Shown here piece after piece: positions 7,267-13,375 of a stretch of DNA of 17,897 nucleotides. Positions within the stretch are counted from its first letter, which is position 1. Every line of letters begins with the position of its first letter. A program made the position numbers and the translations under genes. The notes beneath the pieces were generated by a model, which saw nothing but the letters and a program-made list of their open reading frames with translations, was not told where the DNA came from and searched no databases. Source of the DNA: Patescibacteria group bacterium (GTDB lineage Bacteria; Patescibacteriota; Minisyncoccia; Phycocordibacterales; UBA6065); NCBI GenBank assembly GCA_028866595.1, contig JAGWHV010000010.1, positions 1-17,897 of the forward strand. Reading direction: 5' to 3'.

Positions 7267-9174
7267 TCAACATGCGATCGCCTGATGCCGGGCCCTGATG
7301 ACGACACCTTGGTCGTCCGCGAGTCGCCGGAACGTCGGGGAGACCTCATAGAGATCTTCGAACGAGCCGGCAATGGCTTCGACCTGGGATTCGCCTTCCT
7401 TGACCTCTTCCGCCGGTTTAAGGATGACGAATTTGCTGCAGAGCCTGCGGACAGTCGACAACCTGTGGGCGACGATGAGGGCGCTCGTATTTCCCGCGAG
7501 AACCTTTGCGAGACCCTCCTGGACGAGCTTCTCGGTAGACGAATCAAGACTGGCAGTCGCCTCGTCGACGACGAGGAGCCACGGACGTTTGATTACCGCT
7601 GCTCCTATCATCAGGCGCTGGGCCTGGCCGCCCGAGAGCTTGAGGCCATTCTTGCCGACCACGGTGTCAAGGCCGTTAGTAAGCCTCTTGCCGAAGTCAA
7701 TTTGAAGAAGCTCCATCAATTGCCAGAGCTCCGCGTCGGTAACAGCCTCTCTGCCTTTCGGATCGAGGCTGTAGACGAGGTTCGAACGAATCGTCCCGTC
7801 AAAGACCTGGTCCCTCTGGGCGATATAGCCGACGCCTTTTCTGAACGAGGCCATGGATATGTCGCGCAGATCGATGCTGCCGATCTTGACCGACCCGGCG
7901 GTCGGATCCTCAAAGCGCAGGAGCTTTTTCATAAGCGTCGATTTGCCGGCGCCTGACGGACCGATGACGGCGACTTTCTCGCCCGGTTCGATGACAAAGC
8001 TCACATTGATGAGAGCCGCCGGAGGTTCCGATTCCGATGCGTCGTCCGCTTTCGATTCCGGCGAATAGGTATGCGAGATCTCGTCGAATTCGATGCGGTG
8101 AGGCTTCGAATAGTCGATACCGATCGCGCCTTCCCTATCCACGATAGCCGGAGGTATCTCCAAGGCTTCGATCATGAGCTTCACCGAGGGCATGTTCCAG
8201 CTGACCTTGTGCTCGATGTCGCCGAGCTTCCAGGCATTCTCGCTCACGCGGGTGGCCCACGAGAGCAGAGGATACAAGAGGCCAATGCCCCAAGCGCCTT
8301 TCCAGACAAGCCAGACTCCCCAGGACGCGCAGATGATGAGGCAGAGCGAGTTGACGAGCGACCGCAGAGTCGCTACATCGATGAACCACAGCCAGAAGTT
8401 CATATCGCGCCTGATGATGCCTTCGAACGTAGCCGTCATCTCCTGGACTTCGAGCTTCTCGTGGCCGCAGACTTTGACGCGCTCGACTTTTTCCCAGCGC
8501 TCATCGCGCCTACGATTGAGCTTCCTCCAGTCTTTCTCGATCGGAGTGCAAACCAGCGCAACACGGAAGTTGAGATAGAGGCTCCAGACGACGTATATCG
8601 CGATGAGGAGCGCCATGACACAACCGCTCACGAAGCTCAGGCATAGCAGGAATACGATCGAGACAGCGAGCTGAATGATCGTCGGGATGCCATCGAAAAG
8701 CAGGAGTCCCTGCATGTCGATGAATCGCGACTTGCCTTTGTTGATGCTCGAAACGGAGAGGCGCGTACCCTCATGGGTGTGCTGAGCCATCGACTTCTCG
8801 AAGAAAAGCTCCGAGATCCTGTCGTCCATCTGCTCCCAATTCAATCCCATGACCCATTCTCGGCATCTTTGCTGAAAACGGTCGATCGTCTTGAGGATGA
8901 TGAGAAGGGCGGCGAATGACGCCATGCCGGCGAGGACGACCCTGCCCTGGCTCCGAGCAAGGCCAGTGAATACGAATCCCATAGCGAACGGTTGGAGGCC
9001 GCTCACGATGATCGTGATGCCGAGCCAGATGAACATGCCACGCAGCTTTTTCTTGCTTTCGATAGGTATGATCTCCTTCCAGAACCAGCGGAATACTTTG
9101 ATGGTATCCTGGGCCGTCCCGAGGTATTCCTGGAACGAACCCGTCTTTCTGACTTCCTCTTCTTCGTCTTTCAT
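7267..9174 (-). CDS. ABC exporter, fused membrane and ATP-binding half-transporter
   Basis: Type IV-like ABC half-exporter of 635 residues, expected to dimerise in the cytoplasmic membrane; the cargo is unknown. A charged N-terminus precedes a membrane domain with hydrophobic helices at about 46-70, 76-96, 157-182, 184-203 and 270-305. The nucleotide-binding domain has an A-loop Tyr370, Walker A GPSGAGKST (405-413, Lys411), Q-loop Gln453, signature LSGGQ (513-517), Walker B LLVVDE (533-538) with catalytic Glu538, and H-loop His570, so it should be active. An acidic linker (ESKADDASESEPPAA, 373-387) is inserted between the A-loop and Walker A. The ATG is preceded by AGAAAGG, usable as a weak SD. 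Inverted repeats occupy the leader and an intrinsic terminator follows, so it is a single-gene unit. Confidence 0.93.
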   Translation of the reverse strand: MKDEEEEVRKTGSFQEYLGTAQDTIKVFRWFWKEIIPIESKKKLRGMFIWLGITIIVSGLQPFAMGFVFTGLARSQGRVVLAGMASFAALLIILKTIDRFQQRCREWVMGLNWEQMDDRISELFFEKSMAQHTHEGTRLSVSSINKGKSRFIDMQGLLLFDGIPTIIQLAVSIVFLLCLSFVSGCVMALLIAIYVVWSLYLNFRVALVCTPIEKDWRKLNRRRDERWEKVERVKVCGHEKLEVQEMTATFEGIIRRDMNFWLWFIDVATLRSLVNSLCLIICASWGVWLVWKGAWGIGLLYPLLSWATRVSENAWKLGDIEHKVSWNMPSVKLMIEALEIPPAIVDREGAIGIDYSKPHRIEFDEISHTYSPESKADDASESEPPAALINVSFVIEPGEKVAVIGPSGAGKSTLMKKLLRFEDPTAGSVKIGSIDLRDISMASFRKGVGYIAQRDQVFDGTIRSNLVYSLDPKGREAVTDAELWQLMELLQIDFGKRLTNGLDTVVGKNGLKLSGGQAQRLMIGAAVIKRPWLLVVDEATASLDSSTEKLVQEGLAKVLAGNTSALIVAHRLSTVRRLCSKFVILKPAEEVKEGESQVEAIAGSFEDLYEVSPTFRRLADDQGVVIRARHQAIAC

Positions 9175-9180
9175 GGTGAA

Positions 9181-9228
9181 AGCCTTTCTGTTGATTGTGA
9201 AGAACTGATATTCAGGGACTTCCCTGAA
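9181..9228 (-). promoter_or_regulatory. Structured leader of the ABC exporter gene (hairpin plus shared blocks)
   Basis: Reading toward the ATG on the minus strand: an eight-pair inverted repeat TTCAGGGA-AG-TCCCTGAA (9211-9228), then GTTCTTC, then ACAATCAAC (9190-9198), then AGAAAGGCT (9181-9189), then six bases before the ATG at 9174. The blocks ACAATCAAC and AGAAAGGCT recur identically, in the same order and also preceded by a hairpin and GTTC, upstream of the unrelated gene starting at 13975. AGAAAGG may serve as the ribosome binding site. Confidence 0.6.
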
Positions 9229-9235
9229 CCGAAAC

Positions 9236-9267
9236 GAAACATCGTGCGACTAGTCGCACGATGTTTC
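9236..9267. repeat. Perfect 32-bp palindrome upstream of the ABC exporter
   Basis: Two 16-base arms, GAAACATCGTGCGACT and its exact reverse complement, meet without spacer. It sits just upstream of the exporter's leader hairpin and 170 bp beyond the dnaJ stop. No T-rich run follows on either strand, which argues against a standard intrinsic terminator. A weak promoter, TTGAAA (9264-9269) with 17 bases to CACGAT (9241-9246), would place the palindrome over the spacer and -10, as an operator would be. This promoter reading is tentative. Confidence 0.7.
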
Positions 9268-9271
9268 AAAT

Positions 9272-9288
9272 ATTCGATAAGATCGAAT
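9272..9288. repeat. Short inverted repeat, 7-bp arms
   Basis: ATTCGAT, three bases (AAG), ATCGAAT. It lies four bases from the 32-bp palindrome, so 9211-9288 holds three consecutive inverted repeats. By itself an arm of seven could be chance. Confidence 0.4.
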
Positions 9289-9290
9289 GC

Positions 9291-9401
9291 TTACGACATA
9301 GTGCCACCAGGCGTATTTGGCGTATCTTCATAGCCAACGGACGAACCCGCGCCAAAATGCGCGTTTGCGGGGTCTATTCGATTCGTTGGATATACGATCA
9401 T
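9291..9401 (-). CDS. Possible small protein of 36 residues downstream of dnaJ
   Basis: An open frame runs from ATG at 9401 to TAA at 9291, product beginning MIVYPTNRIDPANAHFGAG and ending PNTPGGTMS. A GTG twelve bases upstream would give MKNAMIVYP and 40 residues. There is no clear SD or -10 box at the leaderless distance, and the region also folds as RNA (9334-9389). It is polar and Gly/Pro/Thr-rich with no recognisable family. It may be a genuine small gene, a remnant, or chance. Confidence 0.2.
   Translation of the reverse strand: MIVYPTNRIDPANAHFGAGSSVGYEDTPNTPGGTMS
9334..9389. other. Imperfect long hairpin in the dnaJ-ABC intergenic region
   Basis: Nested pairing is visible: CCAACG with CGTTGG outside, CGAA with TTCG next, then CCCGC with GCGGG, with an alternative CGCGC/GCGCG inner pairing. 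Small internal loops interrupt it. No U tract follows on the minus strand, so it is not an obvious terminator for dnaJ. The 170 bp between the dnaJ stop and the palindrome otherwise show only the small open frame and a GGCGTAT direct repeat at 9310 and 9319. Confidence 0.35.
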
Positions 9402-9437
9402 TGCGTTTTTCACGCTATCACAGGGTCAAATGAAAGT

Positions 9438-10544
9438 CTAGATTCCTTCATTTTTGAGCGCCTCTATCGCCTTTTTGGCGTCCTTGGAGAGCTTGTGCGG
9501 CATGGCGACGTGGACATGGACGAGCAAGTCTCCGCGATGGCCGTCTCTGCCGCGAGCGGTAGTCGGCACGCCTTTGCCCTTGACGCGAAGGACCTCGCCG
9601 TGAGAGACGCCTTCGGGGATCTTGAGGACGATGTCGCCGTCGAGCGTCCGGAGCTGGCGGCTCGCGCCGAGGAGCGCGTCAGAGAGTTTGACGTCAAGGT
9701 CGGTGACGAGGTTCGAGCCTTCTTTGCGGAAGAGCGGATACTTGCGGACGTGGACGCGGATGTAAAGGTCGCCAGACTGGCCGCCCGAGACGGCTTCGCC
9801 GGCGCCGGAGAGCCTGATCATCTCGCCGTTCTCGACGCCGCTCGGGATCTTGACCTTGATCTCTTGATCGCGGCGGAGAATGCCTGCGCCGCGACAGATA
9901 GGGCATTTTTCTTCGGGTTCTTTTCCCGTTCCATGGCACGTCTCGCATGTGTGAGTCGCCTGGAAAGCTCCGAGGATCGAGCGCTTGACCTCGGTAACGC
10001 GGCCTTTGCCGCCGCAGGTATGGCACGTCTTCATCTTTGTGCCCTTTTTCGCGCCGCTGCCATCGCATTCTGGGCATTTCGAGACCTTATTCAAGGTCAA
10101 AGCCTTCTCGACGCCGAATATCGAATCCTCGAACGAGAGATCGACATCGACCTGGATGTCCGCGCCGCGCCGCGCTCGTTCGCGCGACCGGCCACCGAAT
10201 ATATCCCCGAATATGTCGCCGAGGTCGAATTCGACGCCGCCGTTCTGGAACCCGCCTCGGCCGCCGGTGAATTGCGAGAAATCGAATCCGAAGTCGTTCG
10301 GATTGAATCCCCCGCTGCCGAAGCCTGCCCCTCCGGGCCCGGCGGAGCCGAACGTGTCGTACTGCTTGCGCTTTTGCTCATCGCTAAGAACGGAGTACGC
10401 CTCGTTCACTTCCTTGAATTTCTCGGCATTTCCTCCCTGCTTGTCGGGATGATATTGGTGTGCGAGCTTTCGGAACGCCTTTTTTATGTCGTCCTGTGAA
10501 GCGCCTTTGTCGACGCCGAGAGTTTTGTAATAGTCTTTTGACAT
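9438..10544 (-). CDS. dnaJ: Chaperone DnaJ (Hsp40)
   Basis: Co-chaperone that delivers substrates to DnaK and stimulates its ATPase. The 368-residue protein is a full type I DnaJ. It has a J domain (1-65) with the essential HPD (32-34), a Gly/Phe-rich stretch (66-120), a zinc domain with four CxxCxGxG repeats (cysteines 157/160, 174/177, 200/203, 214/217), and the C-terminal substrate-binding domains ending near residue 368. Domain order and length are normal. The ATG lies three bases after the dnaK stop, with purine-rich GAAGAGAAGAAG before it, so translation is probably coupled to dnaK. No intrinsic terminator is obvious directly after it; the following 263 bp contain inverted repeats. Confidence 0.97.
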   Translation of the reverse strand: MSKDYYKTLGVDKGASQDDIKKAFRKLAHQYHPDKQGGNAEKFKEVNEAYSVLSDEQKRKQYDTFGSAGPGGAGFGSGGFNPNDFGFDFSQFTGGRGGFQNGGVEFDLGDIFGDIFGGRSRERARRGADIQVDVDLSFEDSIFGVEKALTLNKVSKCPECDGSGAKKGTKMKTCHTCGGKGRVTEVKRSILGAFQATHTCETCHGTGKEPEEKCPICRGAGILRRDQEIKVKIPSGVENGEMIRLSGAGEAVSGGQSGDLYIRVHVRKYPLFRKEGSNLVTDLDVKLSDALLGASRQLRTLDGDIVLKIPEGVSHGEVLRVKGKGVPTTARGRDGHRGDLLVHVHVAMPHKLSKDAKKAIEALKNEGI

Positions 10545-10547
10545 CGA

Positions 10548-12437
10548 TTACTTCTTCTCTTCGTACTGGGCGTCGCGGACATTACCCTCGTCGCCGCCGT
10601 CTTTCTTCGGTTCGGCGTTTGGCGCAGACTGCTGCTGATTTTTCATCATCGCCTCGCCGATTTTCTGCATCGAGAGCGACAGAGCCTCCGTCGCTTTCTT
10701 TGTGGCGTCGACGTCGGAGCCGTCTTTCACCTTTTTAAGGTCGGCGATCTTTGCCTCGACGTCTGATTTGACGTCCGCGGGCACTTTGTCGCCTCCATCG
10801 CGGAGAGATTTCTCGGCGATGTAGAGAGTCTGCTCGGCGATGTTCTTGGCCTCGGCCTCCTCGCGCTTTTTCTTGTCCTCCTCTTCGTGGAGAGCCGCGT
10901 CCTTGGTCATTTTCTCGATATCTTCCTTAGAAAGACCCGACGAGCCCTGGATCTTGATCGACTGCTCTTTGCCCGTCGATTTTTCTTTCGCCTTGACGTT
11001 AAGGATGCCGTTCGCATCGATGTCGAATGTCACCTCGACCTGCGGCACGCCGCGCGGCGCTGGCGGGATGCCGTCGAGAATGAAGCGGCCGAGCGATTTG
11101 TTATCACGAGCCATGGCGCGCTCGCCCTGGACGACGTGGATCTCGACTGACGTCTGATTATCAGCCGCCGTTGAGAACACCTGCGATCGCGACGCCGGGA
11201 TAGTGGTGTTCTTTTCGATCAATTTGGTAGCGACGCCGCCCATCGTCTCGATGCCGAATGCGAGAGGGATGACGTCGAGGAGGAGCACGTCTTTGACGTC
11301 GCCTTTGAGGACGCCGCCTTGGATAGCCGCGCCGACGGCGACGACTTCGTCAGGGTTGACGCCCATGTGAGGCTTTTTCTTGAAGAAATCTTCGACGGCT
11401 TTCTGCATCGCCGGCATGCGGGTCTGGCCGCCGACGAGGACGACCTCGTTGATATCGCCTATCTTGAACGGCGAAGCGTCCATTGCCCGCTTGGTGATCT
11501 CCATCGCCCGATCGATGAACTCGCGGGTGAGCTCTTCGAGCTTGGCGCGGGTCATTTTCTTGACCAAGTGGAGAGGACCTTCGCTGCCTACTGATATGAA
11601 CGGAATGTTTATCTCCGTTTCGATAGCGGTCGAGAGCTCGATTTTGGCTTTTTCGGCCGCATCGTCGAGGCGCTGTTTGGCGAGCGGATCTTTGCGGAGA
11701 TCGACGCCGTTCTCTTTCTGGAACTCGTCGGCGAGCCAGTTGATGATCTTCTGGTCGATGTCTTTGCCGCCGAGGTGAGCGTCGCCGTCAGTCGATTTGA
11801 CTTCGATGACGTCGTCGCCTACTTCGAGCACGGATATGTCGAAGGTACCGCCGCCGAAATCGAAGACGACGATCTTCTCGTCTTTTTTCTTATTAAAGCC
11901 GTAAGCGAGAGCGGCCGCCGTCGGCTCGTTGATGATGCGCTTGACGTCGAGGCCAGCGATCTTACCGGCGTCTTTCGTCGCCTGGCGCTGGGAATCGTTG
12001 AAGTACGCGGGCACGGTGATGACCGCTTCGGTGACAGGCTCGCCGAGGCGCGCTTCGGCGTCGGCCTTGAGCTTGGCAAGGATCATCGCCGAGATCTCCT
12101 CGGGACGATACCATGTGTCGCCCATTTTCACCTCGATGCCGCCGTTGTTTGATTTCCGGCACTCGAAAGGCACAGACTTGATGTCCTTTTGGACGAGCGG
12201 CTCATCGAAATTGTGGCCAATGAAGCGCTTGATCTGATATACGGTATTTTTCGGATTGGTGACCGCTTGGCGCTTGGCGACGACGCCGACGACGCGCTCT
12301 TTGGTCTTGGTCTCTGCGACGATCGAAGGAGTCGTGCGCATGCCCTCGGCGTTCTCGAGGATCTTCGGCTCGCCGACTTCCATGACAGCTACCGCGGAAT
12401 TAGTGGTACCGAGATCGATACCTATGATTTTAGACAT
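10548..12437 (-). CDS. dnaK: Chaperone DnaK (Hsp70)
   Basis: ATP-driven folding chaperone working with DnaJ and GrpE. From the chosen ATG the 629-residue product opens MSKIIGIDLGTTNSAVAV, the phosphate 1 motif. It continues with PAYFNDSQRQATKDAG, phosphate 2 as FDFGGGTFDISVLEVG and the adenosine motif VLVGGQTRMPAMQ. The interdomain linker DVLLLDV is followed by the beta-sandwich substrate domain and a charged helical lid ending GNVRDAQYEEKK. An upstream ATG at 12500 would add 21 unrelated residues and read through the intergenic inverted repeat, so it is rejected. dnaJ follows three bases after the stop. No hrcA gene or CIRCE operator (TTAGCACTC-N9-GAGTGCTAA) is seen nearby. A 10-bp-arm inverted repeat and TCTAAT six bases before the ATG are the visible control candidates. 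Confidence 0.97.
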   Translation of the reverse strand: MSKIIGIDLGTTNSAVAVMEVGEPKILENAEGMRTTPSIVAETKTKERVVGVVAKRQAVTNPKNTVYQIKRFIGHNFDEPLVQKDIKSVPFECRKSNNGGIEVKMGDTWYRPEEISAMILAKLKADAEARLGEPVTEAVITVPAYFNDSQRQATKDAGKIAGLDVKRIINEPTAAALAYGFNKKKDEKIVVFDFGGGTFDISVLEVGDDVIEVKSTDGDAHLGGKDIDQKIINWLADEFQKENGVDLRKDPLAKQRLDDAAEKAKIELSTAIETEINIPFISVGSEGPLHLVKKMTRAKLEELTREFIDRAMEITKRAMDASPFKIGDINEVVLVGGQTRMPAMQKAVEDFFKKKPHMGVNPDEVVAVGAAIQGGVLKGDVKDVLLLDVIPLAFGIETMGGVATKLIEKNTTIPASRSQVFSTAADNQTSVEIHVVQGERAMARDNKSLGRFILDGIPPAPRGVPQVEVTFDIDANGILNVKAKEKSTGKEQSIKIQGSSGLSKEDIEKMTKDAALHEEEDKKKREEAEAKNIAEQTLYIAEKSLRDGGDKVPADVKSDVEAKIADLKKVKDGSDVDATKKATEALSLSMQKIGEAMMKNQQQSAPNAEPKKDGGDEGNVRDAQYEEKK

Positions 12438-12443
12438 GTGAGA

Positions 12444-12449
12444 ATTAGA
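12444..12449 (-). promoter_or_regulatory. Candidate leaderless -10 box for dnaK
   Basis: The minus strand reads TCTAAT, six bases, ATG: 5 of 6 to consensus but lacking the important second A. An alternative, TTGGCC with 16 bases to GATAAT (12506-12511), would start a message about 62 nt upstream of the ATG. Neither reading shows an SD. The spacing fits the leaderless genes nearby, but the box is weak. Confidence 0.35.
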
Positions 12450-12512
12450 TAATGCTGCTAACGGGAACGGGAAAAGCGCACGCGGAAACCGCTTACGCAA
12501 GGAGCATTATCT
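12447..12512. repeat. Inverted repeat with 10-bp arms flanking the dnaK leader
   Basis: AGATAATGCT (12447-12456) and AGCATTATCT (12503-12512) are exact reverse complements separated by 46 bases. One arm contains the stop codon of the 99-residue gene and a GATAAT; the other abuts the probable dnaK -10. The spacer includes a small GCGG-TTT-CCGC hairpin. It could be a paired operator or a stem formed in a longer transcript. Confidence 0.6.
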
Positions 12513-12806
12513 GACGCTCGGAGCGCGGGCCAATTGGCTCGTGAGGAAGTCAAGGGTATAGAAAGGCGAAATCGCCTCTATGAATTTCGATATGAAAAGC
12601 TCGCAGCATTCAGAGCACACCCGCGGCGCGGCGAGCATCAAAACTTCTTCCCGCTCTGCCTGTGCCTCTATCGACTGAGTGCCGAGGAATCTGACTTCAG
12701 GGACGCCTTCGGTCACAATCACCGCAAAGAAAGCTCGAACAACCTCGCCTGTGGCGAGCGTCACTTCCCTGCTGATGATATTAACTTGTGGCTTCCTTAT
12801 AAGCAT
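12507..12806 (-). CDS. Uncharacterised 99-residue protein between grpE and dnaK
   Basis: No family recognised. The protein begins MLIRKPQVNIISREVTLATG with alternating hydrophobic residues suggesting beta strands (NIISREVTLATGEVVRAFFAVIV), followed by VPEVRFLGTQSIEAQ and a central PRVCSECCELFISKF with three cysteines (CSECC) that might bind metal or form disulfides. The C-terminus is helical or amphipathic. There is no signal peptide or clear membrane segment. Evidence that it is real: it fills the grpE-dnaK gap in the same direction, its ATG is six bases after a consensus TATAAT placed just after the grpE stop, and its end adjoins the dnaK control region. Its position suggests a chaperone- or stress-linked role, purely from context. 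Confidence 0.7.
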   Translation of the reverse strand: MLIRKPQVNIISREVTLATGEVVRAFFAVIVTEGVPEVRFLGTQSIEAQAEREEVLMLAAPRVCSECCELFISKFIEAISPFYTLDFLTSQLARAPSVR

Positions 12807-12812
12807 ATACTT

Positions 12813-12818
12813 ATTATA
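12813..12818 (-). promoter_or_regulatory. Consensus -10 box for the 99-residue gene, leaderless geometry
   Basis: Within the 18-bp gap after the grpE stop, the minus strand reads TATAAT, six bases, ATG. The match to consensus is perfect and the predicted start site is the A of the ATG. No SD and no convincing -35 are visible. Confidence 0.65.
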
Positions 12819-12824
12819 CGCTAG

Positions 12825-13325
12825 TTATTTTGCTTTTGGTTCAGCGACGACGACTTTGGCCGGTCGGATGAGCTTTGTGCCGAGCATATAGCCTTTTTCG
12901 ATGACCTCTGTGATGGTGCCATTTTTTGCCGCGTCATCGGTATGTTCATGGCGCACTGCTTCGTGGATATTGTGGTCGAACGGTTTACCGATAGGGTCGA
13001 TCTCTTTGAGGCCGTTATTCGCGAGCACGGATTTTATCTGGGAATATATATGCTCGACGCCCATGCGCCAGTTCCTGTCAGCTTTTTCCCAGGCTTCTTT
13101 ATTCGAAAAAGCCATTTCGAAGCTCGAGAGGACGGGCAGGAGCTCTTCTATGAGGCCTTCATTCGCCATAGTCCGGTATTCAGCCATTGCATCCTCCATG
13201 CGCTTCTTGGCGTTGGCGAAATCGGCCTTGGCTCTCTGCCAGCCCGCGAGGTATTCGTCGCGTTCGGCGGTCAGTTTTGCCACGTCGAGGCCCGTTTCAG
13301 GCTGTTTTTTATCTTCCGGCTTCAT
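12825..13325 (-). CDS. grpE: Nucleotide exchange factor GrpE
   Basis: GrpE releases ADP from DnaK to reset the chaperone cycle. The 166-residue product starts MKPEDKKQPETG with a short charged tail, then a long coiled-coil-forming helix (about 15-60: LTAERDEYLAGWQRAKADFANAKKRMED...). The helical bundle EELLPVLSSFEMAF follows, and the beta domain includes GLKEIDPIGKPFDHNIHEAV and the conserved end GTITEVIEKGYMLGTKLIRPAKVVVAE. An ATG 36 bases upstream would add MRGFFFFYKIQT encoded by the preceding terminator's U tract and was rejected. The gene follows a terminator and starts from its own promoter. The 99-residue gene, dnaK and dnaJ lie downstream. Confidence 0.95.
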   Translation of the reverse strand: MKPEDKKQPETGLDVAKLTAERDEYLAGWQRAKADFANAKKRMEDAMAEYRTMANEGLIEELLPVLSSFEMAFSNKEAWEKADRNWRMGVEHIYSQIKSVLANNGLKEIDPIGKPFDHNIHEAVRHEHTDDAAKNGTITEVIEKGYMLGTKLIRPAKVVVAEPKAK

Positions 13326-13332
13326 CGTTTGA

Positions 13333-13340
13333 ATCTTATA
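13333..13340 (-). promoter_or_regulatory. Candidate -10 region for grpE
   Basis: The minus strand reads TATAAGAT, seven bases, ATG; either TATAAG or TAAGAT can serve as the hexamer. It immediately follows the U tract of the preceding terminator, so grpE must be initiated here. No SD lies before the start codon, giving a leaderless or near-leaderless message. Confidence 0.5.
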
Positions 13341-13371
13341 GAAAAAGAAAAAACCGCGCAAGAGAGCGCGG
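13341..13371 (-). terminator. Intrinsic terminator after the 199-residue gene
   Basis: The minus strand reads CCGCGC, loop TCTCTT, GCGCGG, then TTTTTTCTTTTTC. A six-pair GC stem with a long U-rich tail five bases after the upstream stop codon is a confident rho-independent terminator that separates the ribosomal side from the chaperone cluster. Confidence 0.9.
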
Positions 13372-13375
13372 CATA

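Noticed and set aside
7199..7273. N-terminal extension of the GNAT protein from an ATG at 7273
   Set aside because: It would translate through a strong intrinsic terminator and overlap the end of the ABC exporter; the family start fits the ATG at 7198.
9372..9389. TTCGATTC resembling a tRNA T-loop
   Set aside because: The flanking bases do not form a five-pair T stem, and no acceptor, D or anticodon arms can be placed.
9261..10499. Long plus-strand open frame (412 codons) opposite dnaJ
   Set aside because: It is antisense to a complete dnaJ with all motifs intact. Long opposite-strand frames are expected in GC-biased coding DNA, and its product has no recognisable features.
12438..12500. 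N-terminal extension of DnaK from an ATG at 12500
   Set aside because: DnaK proteins start at the MxKIIGIDLGTT segment. The added residues are unrelated and encoded by the intergenic inverted-repeat region.
12438..12512. CIRCE (HrcA) operator upstream of dnaK
   Set aside because: Only TTAGCA of one half-site is present; the GAGTGCTAA half at nine-base spacing is missing.
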